Assembly: GCF_026898155.1 (NCBI RefSeq)
Contig: NZ_CP114029.1
Coordinates: 4,878,001-4,942,000 of the forward strand
Direction of reading: 5' to 3'
DNA: 64,000 nucleotides
From: Jiella pelagia
GTDB taxonomy: Bacteria; Pseudomonadota; Alphaproteobacteria; Rhizobiales; Rhizobiaceae
Positions 51,975-62,085 of the stretch are shown in pieces. Position numbers and translations under genes: made by a program. Below the pieces are notes generated by a model that did no database searches, was not told the origin of the DNA, and saw only the letters and a list, made by a program, of their open reading frames with translations. Position 1 is the first letter of the stretch; every line of letters begins with the position of its first letter.

Positions 51975-54006
51975 TCACAAGGCGGTACAGAGGCGCGCCG
52001 CGTCGAGCATGGCGGCGTGGATGTCTCGGGACGAAATCGCATCGCCGATGCGATGGAGCCTCGTAACCACCGTCCGGAGCGAGCGGTGCAACCTCGCTCT
52101 GGCTGCGCCCCTCGGTCAGCGCGTCGAGATCGGTGACGCCTTGATTGCGCGAGCCGCCGCGCAGCTCCTCATAGAGCATATCCAGCGGCACAGTGCCGTG
52201 ATCCATGACGAAGCGATCGCATTCGAGCGTCGTTGCCTCGCCGCTGAATTCGTTGACGAACTCGGCCTCGATGAGGTTGCCGCGCCGCCGCAGCGTTTTC
52301 AAATGGAGATCGCGGTGGATCGGAACACCGGCTTTGTAGAGCGCCCGCATGACGAACGGCCGGTCGAGATAGCTGGTCTCCTCGCCAACGCCGCCGTCGG
52401 GCGTGACGAATTCGAAGGAAATGCCCTCTGACGCCAGCATCTCGGCGCATGAGGTGCCCGTCGAGGTGCCAAGGGCATCATAGTAGAGAATCTTCTGGCC
52501 GATCGCGCGGGGTGTCTCCAGAAGCTCCCAGACTGTCTCGGCAAGTGTCTCGGCGCCCGGCACGCGCTCTTCCATGCGGTCCGGCAGCCCCCCGCAGGCG
52601 ACGATCACCACCTCCGGTTCCAGGGCGAGGATGTCTTCGGCTTCGGCAAAGACATTGTAGCGGATCTCGACGCCGAGCCGTTCCAGCTCGGCAAGGCGCC
52701 AGTCGACGATGCCGATCAGGTCGCGCCGGGCAGGGACCATTGCGGCGAGCCGGATCTGGCCGCCGGCCTTGGGGGCGGCTTCGAGCACCGTCACATGATG
52801 GCCGCGTTCGGCGGTGATCCGCGCGGCCTCCAGGCCGGCAGGCCCAGCGCCCACCACCACCACCCGGCGAGCGGCCGGGGCCTTCGGCACCTCGTGCGGC
52901 AGGAGTTTTTCCCGCCCCACGGAGACATTGTGGATGCAGCGCCGCTTCCAGGAACAATAGGTCGCGCCGACGCAGGGGCGGATACGCTCCTCCTCGCCCC
53001 GCTCGATCTTGGCGACGATATGGGGATCGGCGATATGGGCGCGGGTCATGCCCACCATGTCGACGATGCCTTCCCTCAGCGCATGGCGCGCGGTCGCAAG
53101 ATCGTTGATCCGCGCCGCGTGGAAAATCGGCTTGGTCAGTCTGGCCTTGGCGTTGAAGGCGGCGACCCGGCCAAGCTGCGGTGCCAGCCCGACATACATG
53201 CCCGGCATGTATTCGGCGCGGCCGAGATCCGTGTCGAGCCGGCCATGGGTCAGGTTGAAGAAGTCGACGAGGCCGCTCTCGTCGTGGAGCCTCGCGATTT
53301 CGACGTAGTCGTCGTCCGTGAGCCCGCTCGACCCGCCGTCGCCGACGGCCATGCGCAAGCCCACCGGATAGTCGGCGCCGACCTGCCGGCGGATTTCCTC
53401 GAGGATCATGAGGCCGAAGCGACAGCGGTTTTCCAAGGAGCCGCCGAACTCGTCCTCGCGTCGGTTGATGTCCGGAGACCAGAACTGACCGACGAGATGG
53501 CCCGGAACATGCAGTTCGAGCCCGTCGAGGCCGCCCTCACGGCAGCGTCGCGCGGCGGCACCGAAATCGCCCACGATCCGGGCGATGTCATGATGATCCG
53601 CCGCCTTGGCAAAGCCCCGATGGGCGGGCTCGCGGTAGCGCGACGGCGCGATCGTTGGAAGCCAGCGGTCGGCGCGCCAGTGGCTGCGCGCGCCCAGATG
53701 GGTCAGCTGGCACATCAGCGCCGCGCCGTGCCGGTGGATGCGCTCGGCGAATTCCCTGAAGATCGGGACGATCGCGTCGTTCGTCACGTCGATCTGGCTG
53801 AAGACGGAACCCGAGTCGGCCGACACGTTGGACGAGCCGCCGAACATCGTCAGCCCGATGCCACCCTTGGCCTTTTCCTCATGGTAAAGTTGATAACGCT
53901 CCCTCGGATAACCGTCGTCGACGTACCCAATGGCATGGCTGGTACTCAGCACCCGATTGCGCAAGGAAAGGCCGTTGACGACGAGGGGCTGTAGCAGCGG
54001 GTCCAT
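51975..54006 (-). CDS. N-methylproline-demethylase-like FMN/FAD/4Fe-4S oxidoreductase (frameshifted at 52056)
   Basis: With one base removed at 52056-52062 (GAGCCTC to GAGCTC) the C-terminus becomes GGYELHRIGDAISSRDIHAA and stops at 51975, giving 676 aa. Residues 1-350 are an Old Yellow Enzyme TIM barrel (MDPLLQPLVVNGLSLRNRVL, then DGLELHVPGHLVGQFWSPDI). A cysteine cluster CVGATYC and RRCIHNVSVGRE binds 4Fe-4S. An FAD/NAD domain follows (VVVVGAGPAGLEAARITAER). This is the dimethylamine/trimethylamine dehydrogenase type, most like N-methylproline demethylase of betaine catabolism. The role is inference. It precedes the tartrate-type dehydrogenase. Confidence 0.88.
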
Positions 54007-54336
54007 GACGGTTGATCATCCCTTATGAAAGCGCGCCGCGGTCCACCTCGATGTGAGGACCGACCAGTGTCTCATGACGTGTGTGGGAATCATGCAAGGC
54101 GAGGCTGATTGAGCGATAGCGCAGATATGGACATGAACGGGCGCATTTTTCAGACATGGTCACTGCGCCCATACCGGTTGGTACGCCATCGGCTTGCCAT
54201 GGCTGAAGCTGGTCATCCCAGCCTTGCTGGCGAGCTGGCGATCGACGCAAGACGCAAGCTGACGACGTCCGGGACATCGTCATGGGTGGGACAGGGGCCC
54301 CAAGAGAACGCCGGGGCCCGCTGGCAGTTTCCGTCA
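54007..54336. other. 330-base gap between cupin and flavoenzyme genes
   Basis: No gene is seen. A GGGCGCA/TGCGCCC dyad (54139-54145 and 54164-54170) with an 18-base loop could be a hairpin ending the cupin transcript. The flavoenzyme promoter is expected here as well. Confidence 0.35.
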
Positions 54337-54690
54337 TCAGGAGACGATGACAAAGATCTTGCGGACCGTTTCGATCGTGCGCCAGATCCCGACGAAGCCA
54401 GGCTTCATCACGAAATTGTCCCCGGCGCGAAAGGTGTAAGTCGGGCCACCTTTCTCCTCGATTTCGATGAGCCCGGAGAGGATGTGGCAGTACTCGAACG
54501 TCGTGCCCTTGATCGAATGGGTCTCGCCGGGCGTTGCTTCCCATACCCCCGTCTTGATCGTCTCGTCCTTGGATAGATCCTGCGCCCAGGTCTTGAAGGT
54601 CGGCGAGCCGGAGATCAGGCGCTCCGGAAGAGCCACGGCAGCTTTGGGTTCGAAGGTAGGATCGGTATCGATCGGAACGATCAGCGACAT
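54337..54690 (-). CDS. Cupin-domain protein (COG3450-type)
   Basis: The 117-aa protein is a single small cupin: SKDETIKTGVWEATPGETHS, TTFEYCHILSGLIEIEEKGG (motif 1, H-x-l-s-G-x-I-E) and YTFRAGDNFVMKPGFVGIWR (motif 2, G-D-x-x-P-G). Such small cupins occur beside FAD amine oxidases and aldehyde dehydrogenases in many rhizobial catabolic clusters, function unknown. It lies 34 bases after the hydroxypyruvate reductase gene (same strand). Confidence 0.85.
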   Translation of the reverse strand: MSLIVPIDTDPTFEPKAAVALPERLISGSPTFKTWAQDLSKDETIKTGVWEATPGETHSIKGTTFEYCHILSGLIEIEEKGGPTYTFRAGDNFVMKPGFVGIWRTIETVRKIFVIVS

Positions 54691-54723
54691 GTTTGGAACT
54701 CCTGAGATTGCAGTTTGCGGATG

Positions 54724-55659
54724 TCAGTAACCACGTGCCCGGTCGACCAGGCCGACCATCGGCCGACCGGCCTGATGGCGGCGGATATTGTCGATGACAG
54801 CGCGAGCGGCCGTGTCGTCTTGCGTCACGCTCGCCACATGCGGCGTGAGCACCACCTTGGGATGACTCCAGAGCGGATGGCCTCGAGGTAGCGGCTCTGG
54901 ATCGGTGACGTCCAGGACCGCCGCTGAGAGGTGCCCCGCGTCGAGTGATGCCAGAAGCGCCGTGATGTCGAGTTGGGGGCCGCGTCCGGCATGGACGAAG
55001 GCGGCACCTCGCGGCAGCCAGCCGAACAGCTCTGCGTTCAGCATGCCGCGTGTCTCGTCCGTCAGCGGCAGCAGACAGACGAGAATGTCCGTCCGCGCCA
55101 AAAAGTCAGGGAGCTGGCCGGCGCCGTGGAAACTCTCGACGCCCTCGATCGTGCGCGCAGAACGGCTCCAGCCGGCGAGCCGAAAGCCGAAGGGCCGCAA
55201 ACGGTCCATCGCCGCCTGCGCCAGAACGCCCTGACCAAGAAATCCAACCTGTTGCTCGCCTGCCTGCCGTGGCGGGAGCGCGCGCCAGATCTCCTCTGCC
55301 TGCTGGTTGCGATAGGCCTGAAAATCGCGGTGGAGCATCAGAACGGCGAGCGCGACATATTCCTGCATCATTCGGATGATGCCCGGCTCGACCATCCGCA
55401 CCAGGGCGACCTCCGGCGCAAGGCCGGCCGAATTGAACTGATCGACACCGGCTCCGATGGAGAAGACGATCTCCAGGTTGCCGTAACGCGAAAGGTCGGC
55501 TGGAATCGTCCAGGTGATGAGGTAGCGCACATCGTCCGGATCGACCGCACCCGCATCCTCGGCGAAGTGGATCTCAGGAAGATCCCGCGCAAAGGCTTGG
55601 CGGAACGTGGCCGCGCGTTCGGCAGTCGAGTTGCACAGGAACACCGGACGCCCGGTCAT
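54724..55659 (-). CDS. ghrA: Glyoxylate/hydroxypyruvate reductase A-type dehydrogenase (intact paralogue)
   Basis: The 311-aa protein starts MTGRPVFLCNSTAERAATFR. It has GFLGQGVLAQAAMDRLRPFG (NAD GxGxxx), VHAGRGPQLDITALLASLDA (catalytic Arg region), DVTDPEPLPRGHPLWSHPKV (Glu) and TPHVASVTQDD (His). It is the same family as the gene at 42496, which carries an amber stop; this copy is intact. It reduces glyoxylate or hydroxypyruvate, a plausible detoxifying or salvage step for the oxo acids produced by the oxidases here. It heads the leftward unit ghrA-cupin. Confidence 0.9.
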   Translation of the reverse strand: MTGRPVFLCNSTAERAATFRQAFARDLPEIHFAEDAGAVDPDDVRYLITWTIPADLSRYGNLEIVFSIGAGVDQFNSAGLAPEVALVRMVEPGIIRMMQEYVALAVLMLHRDFQAYRNQQAEEIWRALPPRQAGEQQVGFLGQGVLAQAAMDRLRPFGFRLAGWSRSARTIEGVESFHGAGQLPDFLARTDILVCLLPLTDETRGMLNAELFGWLPRGAAFVHAGRGPQLDITALLASLDAGHLSAAVLDVTDPEPLPRGHPLWSHPKVVLTPHVASVTQDDTAARAVIDNIRRHQAGRPMVGLVDRARGY

Positions 55660-56236
55660 GGACGAAGCCTTTCTCGAGGCGTGACAATCACAGGACGATG
55701 GGCGCGGGCAAGGCCGCCGGCACGAGGGCGATAGGTCTCGTGAGGATGTCCTTCACCGCTACGCACCCCCATCGAGATCGCGCTCAGCGTAAAGACCCGC
55801 CTGGGCGGTTCGTGCTGTAAATCGGCAAACTTTGAAAGATGATACCGAAAGGGGGCCGGTCTGCCGTAGAATCTCAGGCCGCTTTAAGATCACCCTGCGA
55901 CCCGAAAGGAGTGCTTCCTGCTCCGTTCGAGCATGCTGCGGGCCGTTTGGATGACCTTCAGAAAACGTCAGGAGCAAACAATAACTTACCGCGACGCGGG
56001 AAGTCAGCCTCGTCGCATTTCTCCATCTCTCCGGCGCCCTCGATCTCTACCAGGAACTTGGTTGGCCTGAGCGGATCGAGGACCGGGCCTTCGTCTCGCA
56101 GCTTGGCCGGCGTTCGCTGTGATCCACCTCTGCGGGCCGACGATGCGCTGGTCACGGTTCGCGGCAAGATGCCTCGGGTGGGCCGAGCCGCTTCTTTGCG
56201 CTTTCCGCCCAATGGTTGAACCTAAGGATATTCCGC
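55660..56236. promoter_or_regulatory. 577-base divergent intergenic region
   Basis: The stretch separates the leftward ghrA-cupin unit from the rightward DSD1-ALDH-oxidase unit. A reading near 55995-56120 (SLVAFLHLSGALDLYQELGW) looks protein-like but I do not recognise it and it has no start. Promoters for both units are expected here. AT-rich bases occur at about 55975-55990. Confidence 0.4.
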
Positions 56237-57382
56237 ATGTCTCGTCCCTCTCGTCTCGAGACCCTGCCGACGCCAGCGCTGGTTCTCGACACCGAGCGGC
56301 TCGACCGCAACCTGCAGCGTCTCGCAGCCCGTACGGCGATGCTCGGCGTTGCGCTTCGCCCGCATATGAAGACTGCGAAGTCGATCGATGTCGCCCGGCG
56401 CGCCTTTCCGGGCGAGCCAGGCCCGATTACGGTCTCGACGCTGGCAGAAGCCGATTACTTCGCGGGATACGGCTTCCATGACCTGACCTATGCCGTCGGC
56501 ATCGCGCCGCACACGGCCGAGCGCGCCATGCGCCTTCGCAAGGACGGCGTCGACATCAAGCTCCTTCTCGACACGGTCGAGCAAGCCGTGTTCGTTGGAG
56601 AGGCAGGCCGGGCCGCAGGTGTGACGCCATCGGCTTTCATCGAGATCGACTGCGACAGCCATCGTGGTGGGCTCCTCGCTCATGATCCCAAGCTCCTCGA
56701 GGTTGCGGCGGCGCTGCGGGCGAACGGGGTGGCGATCGCAGGCGTCTTGACCCATGCTGGCGAATCCTATGCGCTCGACACGCCGGAGGCGCTGGAGGCC
56801 GCGGCCGAGAACGAGCGGGCCGTCGCCGTAGACGCTGCCGAACGCCTGCGGGCGGCGGGATTTGCATGTCCCATCGTCAGCATCGGTTCGACCCCGACCG
56901 CCCATTTCGCCAAGTCTATGGATGGCGTTACCGAGATGCGCGCCGGCGTTTACATGTTCTTCGATCTCGTCATGCACGGCGTCGGTGTCTGTTCGACCGA
57001 CGATCTCGCGCTCTCGGTCCTGTCGACGGTCATCGGCGCCAAACCCGAAAAAGGCTGGATCATGATCGATGCCGGCTGGATGGCGCTGTCGCGCGACCGT
57101 GGCACCGCCGCCCAGCGTGTGGACCAGGGTTATGGCCTGGTCTGCGATCTCGACGGACGGGTCTATCGGGACCTCGTCGTCGCTGCCGCCAGCCAGGAGC
57201 ACGGCACGCTCGCCATACGCTCCGGCTCCTTGGAGCCGCTGCCCGACCTGCCGGTCGGCGCCAAGGTCCGCATCCTGCCGAACCACGCCTGCGCCACCGG
57301 CTCCCAGCACGAACGCTACCACGTGGTCTCGGGCTCCGAGGGCATGGTGACGGCCGAATGGCCACGCATTCGCGGCTGGTAA
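56237..57382 (+). CDS. DSD1-family PLP enzyme (D-serine / D-threo-3-hydroxyaspartate dehydratase type)
   Basis: The 381-aa protein starts MSRPSRLETLPTPALVLDTE with AAGGAT upstream. It is a fold-type III alanine-racemase-like enzyme: PLP Lys in LRPHMKTAKSIDVARRAFPG, IEIDCDSHRGGLLAHDPKLL, and the DSD1 zinc site near the end in RILPNHACATGSQHERYHVV (His-x-Cys). The family removes ammonia from D-serine or D-threo-hydroxyaspartate or works as a related aldolase such as BhcC. It is followed by an aldehyde dehydrogenase and a DAO-family oxidase on the same strand. Confidence 0.88.
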   Translation: MSRPSRLETLPTPALVLDTERLDRNLQRLAARTAMLGVALRPHMKTAKSIDVARRAFPGEPGPITVSTLAEADYFAGYGFHDLTYAVGIAPHTAERAMRLRKDGVDIKLLLDTVEQAVFVGEAGRAAGVTPSAFIEIDCDSHRGGLLAHDPKLLEVAAALRANGVAIAGVLTHAGESYALDTPEALEAAAENERAVAVDAAERLRAAGFACPIVSIGSTPTAHFAKSMDGVTEMRAGVYMFFDLVMHGVGVCSTDDLALSVLSTVIGAKPEKGWIMIDAGWMALSRDRGTAAQRVDQGYGLVCDLDGRVYRDLVVAAASQEHGTLAIRSGSLEPLPDLPVGAKVRILPNHACATGSQHERYHVVSGSEGMVTAEWPRIRGW

Positions 57383-57428
57383 GCCCATTCCTGTTGGAAG
57401 CCTGTCATCGCATGAGGGACCGTTACCT

Positions 57429-58886
57429 GTGACCGACCCAATTCAGCATCTCACCGAGGCGAACCATCTCCGCCGCTTCTTCATCGACGGCAGCTGGTGC
57501 GAGCCGGACGGAGCCGAACGCGCCCGGGTCGTCAACCCGGCAACGGAGGCCGAGGTCGCGCAGATTGCGCTCGGCAGCGAGGCCGATGTCGACCGGGCCG
57601 TCTCCGCCGCCCGGCGCGCCTTTCGCAGCTGGTCCCGTACGGTGCCGCAGGAGCGTGCCGCACTCTTGTCCCGCATCCATGCCCTGATCCTGGAGCGGGC
57701 GGAACAGTTCGCGCAGGCGATCCGCATCGAGATGGGCGCACCCATCACCTACGCCCGCCAAGCCCAGGTGCCGCTCGCCGCCGAGCACATCCGCGTCCCG
57801 CGCGACAACCTCGCCAATTTTCCCTTCCTCTCGCAGCGTGGCACCACCGCGATCGCGAAAGAGCCGATCGGCGTTGCCGCGCTGATCACGCCCTGGAACT
57901 GGCCGCTCTTCCAGATCACCGCCAAGGTCGGCCCCGCGCTTGCGGCCGGGTGCACGGTGGTGCTGAAGCCGAGCGAGCTTTCGCCGCTGAGCGCGCTTCT
58001 CTTCGCCGAGATCATGGACGAGGCCGGATGCCCGCCCGGCGTCTTCAACCTCGTCAATGGTTCGGGACCGGTGGTTGGCGAAGCGCTGGCGTCCCACCCA
58101 CAAGTCGACATGGTTTCGATCACCGGCTCGACGCGGGCAGGCATCCAGGTGGCGCAGGCGGCGGCTCCGACCGTCAAGCGCGTGGCGCAGGAACTCGGCG
58201 GCAAGTCGCCCAACATCATGTTGCCCGACGCCGACTTTGCCCGTTACGTGGCGCTCGGGGTCGCTTCCGCCATGCGCAATGTCGGCCAGTCCTGCAGCGC
58301 GCCGACACGCATGCTGGTGCCGCGCGAGCGGTTGGGCGAGGTCGAGTCATTGGCCAAGGAAGCGGTCGAAGCTTTCGTCGTCGGCGACCCGGCGGAAGAG
58401 AAGACGACCCATGGCGCGATCGCCAATCGAGGCCAGTACCAGCGCGTCCAGACGATGATTGAGGCGGGGATTTCCGAAGGAGCAAAACTCGTGATCGGCG
58501 GTCCGGACCGACCGGATGGGCTGGAGGCCGGCTTCTTCACCCGGCCGACCGTGTTTTCCGAAGTGCGCAACGACATGGCCATCGCGAAAGAGGAGATCTT
58601 CGGGCCCGTGCTTGCGATCCTGCCCTACGATACGGTGGAGGAGGCGGTCGAGATCGCCAATGACACGGTCTACGGCCTCGGCGCGCATGTCTATGGCGCC
58701 GACATGGACCGGGCGCGTGCCGTTGCCGCTCAAATTCGGGCTGGCCAGGTTCATATCAACGCGCCGGCCTTTGACCCGCAGGCGCCCTTCGGGGGGTACA
58801 AGCAGTCCGGCAACGGGCGCGAATACGGGCACGAAGGGATGGAAGAATATCTCGAGACCAAAGCCATGTTGGGCTTTTATCCCTAG
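57429..58886 (+). CDS. NAD-dependent aldehyde dehydrogenase
   Basis: The 485-aa protein starts at GTG (MTDPIQHLTEANHLRRFFID). ALDH motifs: ALITPWNWPLFQITAKVGPA, SITGSTRAGIQVAQ, general base Glu in VAQELGGKSPNIMLPDADFA and the nucleophile Cys in RNVGQSCSAPTRMLVP. It ends GREYGHEGMEEYLETKAMLG. The NWPLFQIT and GQSCSAPTR features separate it from GabD and suggest a betaine- or general aldehyde class. It lies 46 bases after the DSD1-type gene. Confidence 0.9.
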   Translation: MTDPIQHLTEANHLRRFFIDGSWCEPDGAERARVVNPATEAEVAQIALGSEADVDRAVSAARRAFRSWSRTVPQERAALLSRIHALILERAEQFAQAIRIEMGAPITYARQAQVPLAAEHIRVPRDNLANFPFLSQRGTTAIAKEPIGVAALITPWNWPLFQITAKVGPALAAGCTVVLKPSELSPLSALLFAEIMDEAGCPPGVFNLVNGSGPVVGEALASHPQVDMVSITGSTRAGIQVAQAAAPTVKRVAQELGGKSPNIMLPDADFARYVALGVASAMRNVGQSCSAPTRMLVPRERLGEVESLAKEAVEAFVVGDPAEEKTTHGAIANRGQYQRVQTMIEAGISEGAKLVIGGPDRPDGLEAGFFTRPTVFSEVRNDMAIAKEEIFGPVLAILPYDTVEEAVEIANDTVYGLGAHVYGADMDRARAVAAQIRAGQVHINAPAFDPQAPFGGYKQSGNGREYGHEGMEEYLETKAMLGFYP

Positions 58887-59010
58887 CACTGCACCATCCG
58901 GCGGCTTTAGGCCACGAGATCCGGAACGCCGTGCAACGTCTCGTCACCTTATTTGAAATCTCCCTGCAGGTATCGGCCTCGTGCTACGCCTCCAACGGAA
59001 AGCGATGATC

Positions 59011-60328
59011 ATGCCTCGCCTGAGTGCCGAGTTCCTGACCGGTGATGCCGTCGATACGCCCTACTGGTGGGATGCCGCAAAGCCTTCGCCCGCGTCGCTC
59101 GACGACCTTCCTGCCCGGGCGGAGGTCGCGATCGTGGGCGCAGGCTTTACGGGGCTGAACGCCGCGATCGTTTTGGCTCGCGCCGGCAAACAGGTGCATG
59201 TCTTCGAGGCGGAGGCACCGGGCTTCGGCGCTTCGTCCCGCAACGGTGGCATATTGGGCCCAGGCTGGGCATTCTTCGACGGGGCGGTCAAGCAATACGG
59301 TCTCGATGTCGCGTGCCGTATCCTGGAGGAAAGCGCCGAGGCGCTCGAGCACGTCAAGCAGACGGTCACCCGCGAGAATATCGAATGCGATCTGAAGGTC
59401 GTGGGCTATTTCAAGGGCGCGATTTCGCCCCGCGTCTATGACGAGCCTCGGCCGCATGATCGATCGCATCAGCAAGGCCGCGGCGTGCGACGCTTACATG
59501 GTGCCGAGGGCCGAGCAGCATGCCGAGATCGGAACCGACCTCTACCATGGCGGTGTCGTGATGCCGGGCTATGCGGGGCTTCACCCGGCCAAATACGTCA
59601 AAGGACTGGCCGACGCGGCAACGCGGCTCGGCGTCAAGATTCACTCAAACGCCCGCGTCTCCGATCTGTCTTCGACGAGCAATGGGTTTCGTTTCAAGGT
59701 CAACGGACGAGACGTGACCGCGTCTCAGGTCCTCCTCGCCACCAACGGCTACAGCGGAACGGTATCGCCCTATCTCAAGCGCCGTGTCATGCCGATCGGC
59801 AGCGGTATCATCGCGACCGAGCCCCTGCCGCCGGAGGTGATGGACCGACTGATGCCGAAGCGCCGGATGCTCGCGGGCAGCCAGCGGGTCGTGACCTATT
59901 ATCGCCCTTCGCCGGACGGGACACGGATCATTTTCGGTGGGCGCGTCCTCGATATGAGCGGCAGAGAGAAGGTCAACGTCGCCAATGCGCGCTATCTTCG
60001 CAGCCTGCTCCTGCAGGTCTTTCCCGAACTCGAGAGCACGAAGATCAGTCACTACTGGCATGGTCTGCTCGGCTTCACATTCGATCACTTCCCGCATGTC
60101 AGGAACATCGACGGGGTGTTCTTCTCGGGCGCGTATAACGGAACGGGCGTCGCGCGAGCGAGCTTCCTCGGCAAGAGGGTTGCCCAACAGATGCTGGGAT
60201 CCTCGGAAGGCAAGACCGTCTACTCCGATCTGAAATTCAGCGGGCGCCCTTATTTCAACGGAACATCCTGGTTCCTGCCCATCGCGGTCCGGTACTATGG
60301 TCTCATGGATAAATGGGATCAGCGCTGA
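59011..60328 (+). CDS. FAD-dependent amine/D-amino-acid oxidase, DAO family (frameshifted at 59443)
   Basis: With one base removed at 59443-59449 (GAGCCTC to GAGCTC) the protein is 438 aa, continuous through SPRVYDELGRMIDRISKAAA. It has the FAD site EVAIVGAGFTGLNAAIVLAR, the GASSRNGGILGPGW motif and the C-terminal DGVFFSGAYNGTGVARASF. The start at 59011 has GGAAAG 9 bases upstream; an ATG two codons earlier is possible. It is closest in style to the PuuB-like gene at 47878. The break is probably artefactual. Confidence 0.88.
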
Positions 60329-60471
60329 GCGTTTGGGCCTTAGGTTGCTTCGAGACAAAGCCCGTGGCCGCGCTCCGCTTCCGTACGAAATAGAGCAATG
60401 ATGATCCGCGGCCGGCCCCAGCCCGGCGGGCCGTGCCAAGGCCGCTTGGTCTTTCCGGGCGTTATTTGCCC

Positions 60472-60504
60472 GTCCTCCGCGTCTCCGTAGGAGGCGCGGA
60501 GGAC
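60472..60504. terminator. Strong hairpin between convergent genes
   Basis: GTCCTCCGCG pairs with CGCGGAGGAC (10 bp), and inside it CTCC pairs with GGAG around GTA, giving a long double stem. It lies between the convergent oxidase (ends 60328) and the cyclodeaminase-family gene (ends 60553) and is followed by ATTTT. It probably ends transcripts from both sides. Confidence 0.72.
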
Positions 60505-60552
60505 GCATTTTAGAAACGACGCATCGTGCTTTCGGAAATTCGAACCTGATTG

Positions 60553-61498
60553 TCAGGCCGGTGCCATCGAAGCCTTCAGCTGGATCAGGGCGTCGGCCAT
60601 GGTGAGATCCTGCAAGGCGATGCCGGAACTGTCGAAAACGGTGATCTCGTCGTCGGAGCGCCGGCCCGGGGCCCGCCCTTCGACGACGTCGCCGATCGCC
60701 GAAACCGTCAGCCTGCCAGCTTCAATCTCCTCTCGCACATGTTGAAAGTCGCCGATCTGGACGGATTGCGACGGCAGATCGCAGAACAGACTGGCCCTCG
60801 ACATCAATTCAGAGGGCAATTCATGCTTGCCGGGAGCGTCCGACCCCATGCTGACCACATGCGTTCCGGGTCCAACCCATTCGGCCTTGAACAGCGGTTT
60901 GCGGGCGGGCGTCGCCGTCACGACGATGTCGGCCGAGCGCACGGCATCTTCTGCCGATGCGGCCCGCACCGTCAGGCCCAACTCAGCCATCCGGCCGATG
61001 AAGGTGTCGCGGCGCGGCGACGGGTTGGCGACGACAAGAACGGTTTCGATCGGGCGGATGCGGGCGAGGGCGGCGAGTTCAAAACCCGCCTGGTTGCCTG
61101 CGCCGAAGATCGCCAGAACCTTCGCGTCTCGGCGGGCCAGCAAGTCGGCCGCGACAGCGTCGGCGGCGGCGGTTCGATAGGCGTTGACCTTGCCGGCTTC
61201 GATGACCGCGGCCAGTCGCCCGGTATCCTGATCGAGCAGAAAGATCGTGGAGTTGTGGCGCGGCAGCCCGCGCGCCGGATTACCCGACCAGAATGATCCG
61301 ATCTTGACGCCGGTCAGATCGTCCGACGAACCGGATTTGACGGAGAATGTATTGGTGGCCTCCATCGCTCGCCCCAGAACGGTCGGAAAGACGCGCCCCC
61401 CGCCCGAGCCGGCGGCAACCAGTGCTCTCCGCGCGGCTTGGAAAGCGAGCCTCATGGGTGACGAGGGCGGCTGATTCTTCCTCGCTGATGTAGATCAC
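60553..61498 (-). CDS. Ornithine cyclodeaminase / mu-crystallin family dehydrogenase (frameshifted at 61447)
   Basis: With one base removed at 61447-61453 (GAGCCTC to GAGCTC) the protein is 314 aa from a GTG start (VIYISEEESAALVTHELAFQ). It has GVKIGSFWSGNPARGLPRHN, the NAD loop LAIFGAGNQAGFELAALARI and VVTATPARKPLFKAEWVGPG with DAPGKHELPSELM. Members act as ornithine cyclodeaminase, imine reductases such as BhcD, or EutC-like enzymes. An imine-reducing role would fit the many oxidases here but is inference. It converges on the oxidase gene at 60328. Confidence 0.87.
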
Positions 61499-62085
61499 GC
61501 GGATACCTTTGAAACGGCCTGGACGCCTTATGGCTTCGGCGTTCGGCTTGAAGATTTTGGTCAAGCCCGTAACGGCGCTGCTGCGCGTCGCGCGGAGGTC
61601 ACGCGAGCGGGCAGCTGTGACGCGAAGCGCGAGCCGGTCGAAGCATATTCTTCAGCCGAGATGCGCCATATCCTGTGTCGAATGAGAAGACGAAACGGAC
61701 GATCCGACCGAGTCGATCGGAGAAAACGGCAGCTTGGGCAGGCTGGCGATTCCCTCGGATCTCGTTGCCCGACATTTCAACGCCAGCACAACCCTGAAGG
61801 GCACTCGCCCGCCCCGCGCCCGAACGGCTGCATCGCACTTCCGCTACAGGAGCATGCCGCGGGGAGCGTGTGCCGCCGTGTTTTCCCGGGTTCAAAACGC
61901 AGCGGCACGATCTTCTATGCTGCATCGCCATATCGGCACGGACTGTCGAATGCCGAATGTGCTTCGGTATCTCAGCTCTTTCGTTTCAACCAACACTGCT
62001 TTGCCAGCTACTCCGATCACCCAGGTCGGGGTTCGAGATGCCGCTCCGAATTCGGCCGGTCTTCATTGCGTGAGAGGAATTATCC
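61499..62085. other. 587-base gap before the amino-acid ABC transporter
   Basis: No convincing gene is present on either strand. Promoters are expected at both ends: for the cyclodeaminase-family gene leftward and the ABC operon rightward. A GAGAGGAATT ribosome site precedes 62086. Confidence 0.4.

Noticed and set aside
23591..61453. Programmed frameshifting as the reason for the eleven broken genes
   Set aside because: The sites lack slippery heptamers and pseudoknot-like followers, hit ten unrelated families, and need a deletion of one base in the identical hexamer context. An artefact explains them better.
23591..61453. Real mass pseudogenisation of the catabolic locus
   Set aside because: Outside the GAGCTC-type sites the genes are intact with all catalytic residues. 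Only the amber stop in ghrA is of another kind.
31754..61498. Ectoine/hydroxyectoine (doe/eut/ueh) degradation cluster
   Set aside because: A TRAP transporter, AsnC regulator, ArgE-like, aminotransferase, SSADH-like and cyclodeaminase genes are present, but the defining ectoine hydrolase (M24-type DoeA/EutD) and EutB are not in the window.
56237..61498. Complete beta-hydroxyaspartate cycle
   Set aside because: A DSD1/BhcC-type and a cyclodeaminase/BhcD-type gene are present, but no BhcA aminotransferase or BhcB dehydratase is seen. The DSD1 zinc motif also fits D-serine dehydratase type better.
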